A stretch of DNA of 64,000 bases from Struthio camelus. Lineage: Eukaryota > Chordata > Aves > Struthioniformes > Struthionidae. The position numbers and the translations under genes are program-made. Each line of letters opens with the position of its first letter. The stretch's first letter is position 1. The stretch covers positions 10,254,214 through 10,318,213 of the forward strand of contig NC_090964.1 in assembly GCF_040807025.1 (NCBI RefSeq), written 5' to 3'. Positions 26,205 through 39,000 of this stretch are shown here, in pieces. The notes under the pieces were generated by a model. It had not been told where the DNA came from. It saw only the letters and a program-made list of their open reading frames with translations, and ran no database searches.

Positions 26205-27475
26205 CCGGCTGCGGGGGGCTGGGGGGCCGGGCTGGGGGGCAGGGCGGTGCGGGGCAGGGCTGTGGGGCCGGGCTGTGGGGCAGGGCTGTGCGGGGTGATG
26301 GGGGCAGTGTGGGGCAGGGCGGTGTGGGGCCGGGCTGTGGGGCCGGGATGTGCGGGACAGGGCGGTGCGGGGTGATGGGGGCAGTATGGGGCCGGGCTGT
26401 GCGGGACAGGGCTGTGTGGGGCGATGGGGGCAGTATGGGGCCGGGCTGTGGGGCAGGGCTGTGTGGGGCAGGGCTGTGGGGCAGGGCTGTGGGGCAGGGC
26501 GGTGTGGGGCAGGGCGGTGTGGGGCAGGGCTGTGGGGCCGGGCTGTGAGGGGCAGGGCGGTGTGGGGCGATGGGGGCAGTGTGGGGCCGGGCTGTGGGGC
26601 AGGGCTGTGCGGGGTGATGGGGGCAGTGTGGGGCCGGGCTGTGTGGGGTGGAGCAGGGCGATGAGGGGCAGTGTGGGGCAGAGCAGTGCGGGGCGATGAG
26701 GGGCAGTGTGGGGCAGGGCAGTGCGGGGCAGAGCGGGGCGATGAGGGGCAGTGTGGGGCAGGGCAGTGCGGGGCAGGGCAGTGCGGGGCAGAGCGGGGCG
26801 ATGAGGGGCAGTGTGGGGCAGGGCAGTGTGGGGCAGAGCGGGGCGATGAGGGGCAGTGTGGGGCAGGGCAGTGCGGGGCAGAGTGGGGCGATGAGGGGCA
26901 GTGTGGGGCAGGGCAGTGTGGGGCAGGGCAGTGCGGGGCAGAGCGGGGCGATGAGGGGCAGTGTGGGGCGAGGAGGGGCAGTGTGGGGCAGGGCAGTGTG
27001 GGGCAGAACGGGGCGATGAGGGGCAGTGTGGGGCAGGGCAGTGCGGGGCAGAGTGGGGCGATGAGGGGCAGTGTGGGGCAGGGCAGTGTGGGGCAGTGTG
27101 GGGCAGGGCAGTGCGGGGCGATGAGGGGCAGTGTGGGGCAGGGCAGTGCGGGGCAGGGCAGTGCGGGGCAGAGCGGGGCGATGAGGGGCAGTGTGGGGCA
27201 GGGCAGTGCGGGGCGATGAGGGGCAGTGTGGGGCAGGGCAGTGCGGGGCGATGAGGGGCAGTGTGGGGCAGGGCAGTGTGGGGCAGAGCGGGGCGATGCG
27301 GGGCAGTGTGGGGCAGGGCAGTGCGGGGCAGAGCGGGGCGATGAGGGGCAGTGTGGGGCAGGGCAGTGTGGGGCAGGGCAGTGCGGGGCAGAGCGGGGCG
27401 ATGAGGGGCAGTGTGGGGCAGGGCAGTGCGGGGCAGAGTGGGGCGATGAGGGGCAGTGTGGGGCAGGGCAGCCCC
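26205..27475. repeat. G-rich minisatellite between EVA1B and STK40
   Basis: About 1.27 kb of tandem repeats. The proximal part has irregular copies of gggccgggctgtggggcagg. From about 26650 the array is more regular, with a dominant 45-bp period (gatgaggggcagtgtggggc and a 25-bp remainder) and shortened units. The plus strand carries dense G3/G4 runs with 2-6 base loops. The 45-bp unit is a multiple of three and lacks stops, so frames up to 182 codons run through it; these are not genes. Confidence 0.95.
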
Positions 27476-27556
27476 TGGGGCAGCGCCCCCTGGCGCCCCC
27501 CCGGCCCGCCGCCGCCCCCCCGCGGTCGCTGCGCTCCTCAGCTCTCGTTATGAAGT

Positions 27557-27562
27557 TTTATT
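27557..27562 (-). terminator. STK40: STK40 poly(A) signal AATAAA
   Basis: TTTATT on plus is AATAAA on minus, with cleavage expected near 27540. It lies between the STK40 3'UTR and the G-rich minisatellite. Confidence 0.75.
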
Positions 27563-28684
27563 GCCGACATGCAGGAGTAGTTTCGATGTAGTACAAAAAT
27601 AATGTCTTTATACAAACTTTTTTCCCTTGTTTTTGTTTTTTGTTTGTTTTTTACAACAGGATCCTTCCCTACAGCATGTCATACATCGCTACCACAGAGA
27701 CCCGAGCAAGCGGCTCCAACCCTCCCGTGCGCTACCGTGGTTTTCCAGTTTGCTTCAACACAAATGCGATTTACTGGCGATTGCTCGTTTGCCGAAATAC
27801 TCAATATCATACAACTTCGCGGCGTCCCCGGAATATTGCTTTAAGTTTGGGGGGGGGGGGGGAGGGGGGGGGCACAGACCAGGAGGGAGCGAGGCTGGGG
27901 AGAGGAGCAGGAGAAAACCCAATGGAGAGAGCAGGACCCGGCCCACCCCGCGCGGAGCCGCCGGGGGCCCGTCCGGGGGCCGCGGCACCCCGGCGTGGGG
28001 CGAGGGTCCGGGCCCCTAGACTGGGGCTACTGTCCCTGCCCTGCTGCTGGTGGGGGCGACAGTTTCACACAGAGGCGTGCACGGACAGATCGATCGTCTT
28101 GAAAAATAAATAAGGCTAAGACTTACGCTACTGGCTCAGCTGGCTGGGGTTGCTGCAACTGTTCTAGTCTGTATTAGTGTTCACAAATTAACTGCCTGCA
28201 GGCGGCCCAGTTGTTTTGGCGAGTTCAGAGGCAGAACATAATGCCCGACCCTGCCGAGGAGTTTCAGGTCACTCCCTATACGTCCATCACCAGAGTCCCC
28301 CCCAAAAGACAACCGTAGGCTTAAAGACGCTAGACGCAGCCTGCTCCCCCAGCCTCAGGCAAGAGAAGGCAACAAGCTACAAATAAATCTGCTACTCGCT
28401 CCCTGCCTGCATCCGTGGGCAGAGCAAGGAGTAATTTGTGCCACACCAGCACGAGGCGCACAGGTACGGGAGCTGGTGGTGGAGAGAGATGCCATCCCTT
28501 TCTCCGAGAAGCATCGTCAATGGTGGTAAAGCTCACCCCAAAAAGCAGGGCCAAAGTCTATACCTCTTCCTGGGACCGGGCCAAGGCACGTCCCTGCTAG
28601 CACATTTCCCTGTGCCAAACCCGGCGGCCCCAGCTCAGAGCGCCCCAGCTCTCTCGTTGGTGCTGGGCGTAACGTTAGCACCTA

Positions 28685-28705
28685 TGCTGCTGCTGCTGCT
28701 GCTGC
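28685..28705 (-). repeat. Short CAG/CTG trinucleotide run in the STK40 3'UTR
   Basis: Seven TGC triplets on the plus strand, so GCA/CAG in the STK40 transcript. The tract is pure but short. Confidence 0.85.
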
Positions 28706-30018
28706 GGGGCCCAACGTTGTAGCCAGCCCAGCCCAGGGGACCGAGGCATCCAAAAAAACCTCTGGGTTGAGCAGGAAAGCTGGATGGGGCACTGTGAGCC
28801 ATGGGATCTTTGCGTGAGAACAGTTAATCTGGCAAGACGGGCATCCAGTTCACAAAATGAGGCTCAGAAACAATCCTTCCTGTTCTCAGCACAGTCAGAT
28901 GCTTTTCCAGTGGCATTAGGTGACTAACCGGGACATCCTTCTCCAGCCTAAGCACCACACTGGGACAGCAGAGGAAGGCCCAGGTTTACATGGTGAGCTG
29001 GGATGGCAAGATAAGCTAGAGAACAAATACAGTAGAGACTTCAGCCAGCCCCTTTCTAATTCTAGGCAGATTATTCTGGGAAGCTTTTTCACATTATAAC
29101 TCATATATTATATCTGTACCACAAATGAAGTGTGAAAATGCTAAACCAATTAATGCAATTTTAACTGCACCTTAGATAAGCTACTGAAAAAATAAGATTA
29201 AATCATGTATTCTTACAAAACTAAAAGAATCAGTGAAAGGTGAGAAGAGGTCAAAGGCCAGGATGGGCCAAGTTCTGCAAAACCTTTGAATAACTATGGA
29301 CAAGACTAAATCCTTGCAGTGATTGTCTGCAATGACAATTCTTGTCTCACACCGTGGCTGTGTTCTCAGGAACAGCGATTAGTCATAGCAGGCAACTGGG
29401 CTGTTTGGGTGCTGCTCACTGAAGGCCTCAGCGCACTGAGGCCCACACAAAGCCAGCGAGGGTTAGACAACACATTTAAACCAGGTGGTATGTTAAATAC
29501 AGGAAAAGATTTGATGCAGATGAAGGGAAGTGGGAGGCTTCAAGAAATTCTTACTTTCAAGAAACCCAGATAAATCTAAGCTTATTCAAACCATATGGAG
29601 GGAACGCAATCAGCCGACTCTCCATACTACACACAGCCGCAACGCTTGTGCCAGCAAACCAGCTTCACCCTTGGTAATCTTCTCCTTTCTGACAGGCTTT
29701 GCTCGATCCAGAGAACAGCATGGTTAAAAAGACAAGAGAGGTAGATTACAAAGTCATGATTAAAAGCAGATTAGTCATCTAGGCTTGGATTTAAAAACAA
29801 AGATTCCAGAAGATGCCAAGAGATTGCTGCTTCCAAAACTAGCTTTTTCAAAAGTCTTCTCCCTCCAGAGCGAGTGTGAGTGTGTGTCCCTTAACAGAGC
29901 TCAGAAGAATTGCTACATTATTCTCCATCATGGGACACCAGTATTGCTGTTGAGCTGTAGTAGGTGACGTGAAAGGCAGATTGCAGGATGGTGCTTGTGC
30001 TCTCAGATGTGCGGGAAG

Positions 30019-33000
30019 CTACTTCCGAAGGTACCTCTGGGCCAGGATAGCTGCATCCAAAGGGTTCATGGGCTGAGCGTCATGGCCCAGGCGTCGCACA
30101 GGGGGGATGTTCCCAAACTGTCGTTTCTGTAGGAAGCTCTTGGCCTCATGCAAGGTGTTCTTTTCCTCAGCCAGGAGTAGCTGCTGCCTCATGTAGTTCT
30201 CAAACTCATATTGTGAGCACTCCTCTGTCACCTTCACCTGCAAGAGAACCACCTCATCAGAGCCACAGTGACAAGCAGTGCTCCCATAGCAAGTTGGGTT
30301 TGTGTTGAGCTGGTCTGGAGGAGCATGGAAGTGTGGCAGCAAGCACCTCTCACAGCTCTTAGCACGCGCCATAATTCACCTCCAATGGTCCAGAACTAAC
30401 ACAGGATAACTAGAGTCTAACAAAAGAAAACACCTTCACTGGACCTGCTGCTGAACTTAAGACACAGAACTCCCTTGTGCCACCAGGAACAGAGGTCTGA
30501 AAACCTTGTGGGCATTGTCTCAGTGCAGCTCATCCCCAGTGCTGCCAAGTATTCAAGAGTTAGTGCAGCTGCTGGACCACAATACTCACATCCCTCCTCA
30601 GCCCAGCGGAGGAGGAGCTTGCCAAGGGATTTCTGAAGGTAGCGTTGCCTGCCTGGCTGCTGCGCCACAGGCAAAAGCTCCAAGACAACTGTCCCCAGGC
30701 AGTGAGGTCACTGGTCATCCCTTCCAACATGAAATAACACTGGCAAGAAAACAGGATGTTTGCTCCCGTTACAGAACGCGCTGGGGACACCGAGCCAGTG
30801 TTGCTACCACTTCCTGGCTCTTGCCGGCATGTGCAAGCTCTCAGCTGCATACAAGGGACTGAACGCATCTCGGAGGAGAGCGGACCGCCCCAAAGTTTGG
30901 GTCAGCTGAGCTCACTTCCACACAGCACAGTTGGCTGGATACTCTCTGCTTCCCTGTCCCAGCAGCATAAGACCTTCCTTTCTTTTGCACAAGATCGTGA
31001 TGGATACAGCAGCCTCCTAGAGCAGTTACCACAGCAAGGTCCTCACCACCCTCCCCTCACCAGCTCAGGGGCCATTTCTTTCTATAGCAGATGGGCTTGC
31101 AGGGGCAAGGGAAAGCAGCACGAGGGTGTGCAGGTGCACACCTACCTCTTGGGGGTTTTCAGGGTTAGCCACTTGGTCATCAATGTCTGGCACAACTTGC
31201 AAAGGGCCACTTAGCGAGGACATAGACTGCCTAGGGGTGAGAATACAGCATTAAAAATTCAGAGCACAGTGCCAGCTCCCCCACCCTCGCCCAACAGACT
31301 GGTCACACTTCTGCCTGGCTGGCCATTGCTGGCACGCTACATGGGCACAGTGCTGTCTAGATGCCACACCAGCTACTGCTACTAAAGCATACCACTCCAA
31401 ATTCACAGTCAAATTTCATTGAAGGAAATAACGTTACAATCTCCACAGTTTCTTTTTTTAAAACAGGATGTGGAACTCTTAACATCTTGCCTAGGTAGGA
31501 GAGAAAACAGCCACAACTCCAAAAATCACAGAGGTTTCACTGCTGACTCAGCAGACAGCACAAGAACTTAGCTTGGACATGCTGTGCAGCACAGACCGAG
31601 GGTCAAAGGGCTGACGACAGAGGGCTGCTCAGAGCAAACACTGTCAGCAGCTACTTCTGCTGGAGCATGCTACTAGAATCTCATCCCAGTCCTGGGGTCA
31701 GATTTACTCTTAACAGTTATCCCCACCTTGCAAATGCAGTGTTCCTCTTCGTAATGCTATCCGCTGCTCTTCCTCTAGCTCTCACGTCTGATTTTACTTA
31801 ACTGACAAGGCAGGGCTAATTACAAACTTGTAGGAAATGACTGTCTTTTGGTTGCATCTGTATGTACATGCGCAATAATCCTGACCATTAGCCTATTTAA
31901 AAGTCAAATTTGAGGAGGAAAGGGGTGACACAGAACAGCAAAGGCCCTCCAGTGCCCCAGTACTGTTTGGTAATTTTATTGCTTTACAAAATCCAACTTT
32001 TCTGTCACAAATGATAAGCATTTGCACTAGTCATGCCAGCTGTGTCCATCAGCAGCCACCAGTGTCACCTGCCAACCACATGGAAATGTTTGTGACACAA
32101 GTTTTAAAAACTTTTTTGCCGTTTTCACAGACTGTCCTCTGGTATCCTGTGCTTGGCAGCAGTCTGCTGACCACAGCTGAAGTAATACAAACTTGAGGCC
32201 AGAGACTCCGTGTTCCCATCTTTCTCCTCTTGAACATACCATGATGCTATGATGGAGCTGAGAGAATCCAGCACTTCAGAAGCTGTCAGACGCTGCTGTG
32301 GATCCAAGACCAGCAGTTTTCGGATCAAGCACACAGTGTTTTCTGAGACCCGCCCATCCCTGGGAGAGAGAAAGCATGGTGAGTCAGAGTGTCACCTGTC
32401 CCAGTGTCTGAGGTGGGCAGAGTCAGCAACAAGATGGACAGGCTGACAGCACGCCGGTCAGGAGCTACAGGAGCCACTACTGCTCTGACTCAGGAGACCC
32501 CAGAATTAACCAGGCAGTTGCTTCCCTGTCCCAGCAGCCTGAGGCCTTTCTCACCTTTGCACAAGATGTCCCAGCTCAGCCACTCCTTCCTTGGTGTCTA
32601 TTGCATACACAGCCTTTGTTCTCATTTCTGCTGTGACCATCAGGGGCTTTGACCAAAGGCCCCTCCAGCTCATGCTGCCACAATAAGGCACAGCGCACTG
32701 CCTATACAGGCATTAAGAGAAGGACTGCCCTGGGACAGGCTGTACTCACTCAGGGATGGTGTACTCAGCAGCCTTGATTTTACGGAAAAGCTCCTGAGGT
32801 ATGCTGTCGTAGAAGGGAAACTGGCCATAGAGCATGGTGAAGAGCACCACACCCAACGCCCACATGTCACTGGGTTTCCCACGGTACGGCCGCCCTGCAG
32901 GGAGGAAGGAGAGACAAAAGCAACAGGCTTTACAATACCGTTGACTTCTGTGGTCCACCGTGGCAGTAAAAGCCCAGAAGCAACCTCTAAAAAAGGAGCG

Positions 33001-36000
33001 TATGCAGAATTAAAATGCTCAGCCCTTCCTATTCCAAGACAACAAGAACCTCTTTCAAAGATGCACTCTTGCAAACAAGGAAACCAGTCATCTCCACACA
33101 GATATTTCCCCATTCTCTGCAGGGGAAGGTTATCCTTACTGAAGGGCCTTGGTATGATCTGAGAGCATCAAGTAATCAGAATCACAAGGGCACTGTATAG
33201 GAGTTCATAAAAGGGCCCACAGCTGCTCCTTAGAGCTAGAGCCAAAGTCCAAGCAGCACCCGTTCAGCTTTGTTTCTTTCAGAAATGCATCCATTCAGGA
33301 ACTGGTAGCACAAACTGAACAGTGAGTTTCTCAAAAGGTCCCTTCTGTTCTAGCTCTATGCTGAAGCTGCCTTCAGATACCTGCTTCACCCTCCTTCACC
33401 ATCCCTGGCAGCACTGTCACTGCCAGGAACCCTTGAGCGTTCCAGGTCCAACGAATGCACCTTGCTACAATTCCAGGTCAAAGGAGAAAGGAATTTAAGG
33501 GTCAGCCAACAAAATGGGGGGACAAGAAAGAAGGTGCGAAAAGAATACGCTGATGAGAGAGAACACCGGTGAACAGCGGCCTGAGGTTAACACCAGTCCC
33601 TGCCACGCTGGCTGTACAGGAGATTTGAGCAGAAACGTAGACTAAGACTCTCCACGCTCGGATTCAGGCTCTCAAGATGGGACTCAGCATTTAGAAAGGA
33701 CCTGAAGGACACGGTCACTAGAGCCTGCCGTGAAGCAGCAGCGTGCTCAGAAGACGCCTCCCCCGGCACAGGCACTCCAGAAAGCTGCTGCAACCCCAAT
33801 ACGCCCTGGAATCCGCTAGATGGAAACGCTGCTTTAAAGTCCCTTCAATCACATAATAAATCAGCAAATAGCAGCTTGCATGAGGGTCAAAAATTAAACT
33901 CCAGTGCTATACCACAGCACAGGATTAAGGGAATGACTTCCTCTGACTCACACAGTGAGTCACTGCTGCAGCATTCATTACTTGTACTAATTATTCTCTG
34001 CTTTATATGCTCAAAAAAGGCACCTCTCCCTCCTCCTCCAGCTTCTCCTGCAGTGACATTTCAGTAGCCACAAAATACAAGCCGTCTCTTAGAAAAGGAC
34101 AGCTTCTCCTGGAGACCTAAACCAATGATTAATTCTTTGGGTTTTTTAGCTTCCTCTTACACAGGAATATTAGTGATACAGACAGAAGGATATTCTTATG
34201 TACCCGGGACAGCCTCTTAGAGCCTCAAGATGGTGGTGAAGTTTGAAGCGTCCTTAAGTAACCCTCCAAACCCAGAGGGTAGGGTAACAGAGAACTGAGC
34301 CATTTTAGGACAGCTTTTTCAAGAGAACAGGATTGTGCTGCACAGAGCCCCAAAGGGGAAGGGCTACACACGTCTCCTGTCGGAGGCAGCACGACTGCAT
34401 CTGAAGACCAGCCCAGCCAGCGTTGCAGCAAGATGCAGCCCTATAAATTAGGCTGTCCCTTGCAGCGTCTTCAACAGTCTCAGCTCTCAGAGAAGTCAGT
34501 AAAAACAGGGAGTTCAGCATCTTGTGGCACTAGGCCTACAGACAGGCCATTTGATCACCCACCCACCAGAGAGCTGTTAAAACAAACACTGGTGCTTGCA
34601 GCAGTGCTGTGCTGCCGAGCAGCACGCAGAGGGCTAAAATCCAGGACAGAGAACGGCACCCCAGCCTAGCAGGAAGGAGGAGCTCCATGCAACCTTTCCC
34701 AGACACTAGCCAGTTGAGTTACAACTGCTCCAAGCTCCTGCAGAGCAGTTGGCTCATCATCCATCTGGTTACAGGGGCCTCAGGATATCCTGAAGAACAG
34801 GAAAGGCCTGCAAAAAACCACACGTTCTGTCTCCCCAGCCTGCCCCTGCCTCCCTTCCTGGCCGAGTCCCGCTCAGGAGGGAAGCGGCCTCAAACCTGCC
34901 TGACAGATCACAACAGAAGAGCTCAGCTACATTTTTTGCTACCGCCTGTAACCCTGACAACAAATACACTGCGGGGATTCCACTGGGTCTTGAAATAAGA
35001 ACAGAAAAGACTAGCTCCATCTGAGGGCATTTCTCAAATACAACAGCTCTAGAGAACCAAGACCAGTAACGAGTAACTGATCTTTTGCAGAGGTGCTTTC
35101 AGTATTCCAAGACCTTATCCTTTCACAAACAAATGCCACAAAAAAAACCACTGGGCAAGGATTCTGGATTCCACTCTGGCTACAGGCATATCAGCGAGTG
35201 CTGCTGCCCAACGTAGCGTAGACTTATACAGAAAACAGTTGGTGCTAACGACATTATGTCCAGTCTTACGCAGTTTCACATCATCCATTGACAGCATCCA
35301 GCAGGTAGCGCAGCAGCATACCTTAGAGCTCACGTTTCAAGAGAAACGTGCGGAAAGCAATTAAATACACAGAAACTGCATTTGTCTCTGAAGGTTCCAG
35401 GCACTGAAAACAGTTAAAAGGTGGAAGAACATTAGGAAAAGCCATTCCTTCCTAGATATCTGCTCAAAAGCCTCTGCTGGAGACGAGGCATAGGCCAGAT
35501 GGACTGCTGGTCTGACCCAGCCTGGTCATTCTTTTATTTTTAAATAACTCTCCTCAGTCAGCCTAGAAGCACCCAGGGCATCCAATAGTTCCCTTCTGGA
35601 AACAAGTAGAAAGAGGAGCAACTGCTCCTCGTACAGTACTTACTTGGGAAGAAGCTGACGTTATAGTGGAAGTTGAACTGATTGTCTCTTAGGCCTAGGG
35701 ATTGACCTGCTGCTTAAGTCAAGCCTCAGGAACAAAATTCAGACATGGGAAAAAGAACATCTTGTCTGCATTTGGACTCATTTGGGAACAGGCAGGCAGC
35801 TTTCAATTAGCTTTGAAGTTCAGACTAGCCTCAAGACAAAATTTATACTCACTCTTTCCCTCCATGCTTTCCCAGTTGGAAAAATAGACCAATTCTTATA
35901 ACTAGACCCTCATTAAGAGATTCTTAAAACGCAAGTTACATACAGGAACAGAAATAGTTTTCATTTAATGACAAGGGCCACAAATAACAAAACAAAAGTA

Positions 36001-39000
36001 GTAAGTGCAGGGGCTGTGAACTCCCACCGAGGAATGGAGCGAATTGCCTACCGCTAAGTACATCCGGGCTGATGTAGGCAGGGCTCCCTCGCTGGTCTTT
36101 CAGCAGGTCATCTTCACTCACTAGGTGCTTTCCAAGACAGAAGTTTGTTATGGTTATTCGGTGAGTCCTAGGGAGGATCAGAAGGTATCAGTGAACAAGG
36201 ACCAACATGCCACAAGTCAGACAGTGCAGAGGAAATTATTACTATAACAGAGATGTCTACATGGCTTTTTGGGAAGCAGGAAGTGGTGGACTTATAACTG
36301 TGGTTATAAGATCAACCCCATCCTGCTGGGAGGGATTCTGCACATGTCAACATGACTTGCAAGATTCTTTTACAGAGGAAATAGAGACGCTATTTTACAG
36401 CTATGAATAAAGTCTACATCAGACTGAGTGGTATGTGCGAGCGTGGCTGTAAGCAGAGGGTGCTCAAATGACCTGCCCACCCTGCAGCCACACAGTGGAC
36501 AGCCTCCCACGACGTGTTCGGCAGCAGAGCAGCCTACAGGCATCAGCAGCACCAGGATCTGCACTTAGGCACTTGCTGACCATGCAGGGCATCATTGTTA
36601 AGAAAATAAATGTTTATTTTAACAGCTGATATTCCCCTATTCTTCCTAGCTACTACCTCCAAGGACATCATATTCTATAAGCTGAGGGAAGATAACTGAC
36701 AGGAAGAACGGCCATATTTATGCCCCTGTGCACTGTTTGCCTACGAATCTCCAACAGGCCATTCAGAGAGCTCGCTGAGGTACAGGACCTTTGATGAGAT
36801 TCAGTACTGTCACTTACGTCACCTAAGAAACCCGCAGCAAGCGTCCCATGGCAGTTTTCCCTGATCTCCAGAACTCTTCTTTACTCGAAGGTACGCAGAA
36901 CGGAGGAGGTTTAATCAATATCCAAAAAACCTCCCATAGTTAAGTACTTCATAAAAGGTGAGAACTGCAGGTACGCACAATTTCTGTATTAAGATACTCC
37001 TATTTCCCCACGGTATTGCCTGCTGCAATTTACGGATTTTTCAAGGAAAAGTACGATCATTACAGAATTAATTAGTGCCACATTAAAACGTCCATGTCAC
37101 TCAGATAATTCGGTTCTTGACATACAACTTAAAGGACTGAGCAGAAAAACACTGTCTAGAAGATTTCTATATTCTTGAAAGTATTACACAGGTAGGGTCT
37201 GAGAGCATGAATTAAGTCAGTCAAAATAATCAAGAAATATTTCCAGCAAATCTAACAGACAAGTAAAATCAAACCAAGTGTGGGTTGGCAATGGAGAGCT
37301 GATTATTAAGACAGACAGATTTGTGTTTAAGAAGTGTTAGATTCAACTGTCAGGAGTCTTCCCTGGGTGAATAACAAGTTTCAGGATTTGTTAAAGATTA
37401 AAAAAGAAAAGAAAAGAAAAGAAAAGACTAAGTGTGCTGTAGGATACAAAAGTGTTCATGATTGCTTGGTTTTATTTAGTCACTGAAATTTGATCTGATC
37501 TGTAATAAAAAAAAAAAAAAAATTCAACTACTGTGCTGCCTACTTGGGAGCCTGACCTGGAGAGGCTTCAGTGCGTGCATCTCCCGGGGACAACGTCTGA
37601 AGGGTTTTCATTAGCCCAGGAGAATAGCATGCATGGTTTCGCATTTAGAGTGACACATAACTAAGGCTTGCTCTCCAGCCAATAGAAAAGACCTGGCTGT
37701 CTTTCATGAGCATGTCTGGAACAGAACAAACATTTCTATCAGTCCAAATGACTGGTCCTCTCCATGGTAATCTATTCTTAAGCTTCACCCACCCTTTCAA
37801 ATGACTCATTGCTTTAGAGGCCACAGGCAGGTTTTCCTTACCAGCTGATGGTCTTGCCAGTAAAAAGCAAAAGCGTACCATGTAGTACAAAGAATGACTT
37901 TGACAAATATGTTGACATAGCTTCAAATACCTTCCCCCTTACACCTTGCCCAGAGCAGGAGGGAAACTCTGTGAGGACTCTTGCAGCAGCAACCCTAGTC
38001 TGCCTCTTCCCAGCAAGCAGGAAAAAAATCAAACAAGCAAGAGATAAGCTATTTATTTTACAGCAGCTAACTAGAAACAATCTAGAACAATTTACAGGTG
38101 GCCCTGAAAGCCACAAGCTGTTGTGACGAAAACAAAAAGTTCATTTCAACAGGCAAAATCTGTTTGCCTTTCAACAGGCTTAGGGAGGAGAAAAAGCACA
38201 CCGTGATCGCAGTAAGCCTGCATGCTTTGGACAGACTCTAGAAACCTGCAAACCCAAACCCCTCCAGTTTTTTTTTTTTTTTATTCACTCCACAAAATCG
38301 GACAGGGCATGAAAAAACAACAAATCCCACTTGTTCTTAAAATTAGTGCAAAATATTTAGTCTCTACAGCAATCTAATTTGAAAGAATATAGCAAAGTAT
38401 GTGAACTGGAACTAGCTTGCCAGTTTAATAACTGTATAAACTAAGACAACTATAAACTCCAAGGAGCCACCAAATAGCGTATGCTGTCACCAGCCTCCTC
38501 TCTCATTTGTGCTGAACTCATGCCGCACTGATGCTGTTTGTTCTGCGCAGGGAGGCCTGGACCCTCCTGTGCCTGCACAGCATCCAAGACGTGTCAGACA
38601 GTGTGTTATAAACCAGTAAACAGTGGCTTGCATCAAACCAGCTGAAGGCAACAAAGAAGCTATTTCAAGCACAAATAGAGTAGATAGAACTTTGTTTAGA
38701 TAGCATTTTACTGCTAGTTAAAACATAGTGTATAACAGTCAAAGATTTAACATTGCTGGTGATTACAGTACAGATTGCCGAGCTGGGAATTCATTTAGCG
38801 TGAAGAATGAATTATGTGAACAGAACTGCTTAACGCCTTTTTTTTTTTTTTTTTTAAGAAAAATTGTTCTCTGTTGCAGATTTCTGGATTGCTATAATAA
38901 AGCTATGAAATCACAAAGTTTTTACCCATCTCTCAATGTGTGTTTTAGCACAGGCATTTTAACCCTTTAACTCTGCTTCAGGTTATTGTACCATTTTCAG

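Larger units (their letters stand above)
27545..30018 (-). other. STK40: STK40 3'UTR
   Basis: Extends from the STK40 stop to the AATAAA at 27557-27562. It includes a G-run block on the plus strand (27849-27871, C-rich in the transcript) and a short (CAG)n in transcript sense (28685-28705). No reading frame with family similarity is present. The length of about 2.5 kb fits the long 3'UTR known for mammalian STK40. Confidence 0.75.

Noticed and set aside
26671-27219. 182-codon GQCGAERGDE-type repeat frame
   Set aside because: A direct translation of the 45-bp G-rich minisatellite; other overlapping frames look the same.
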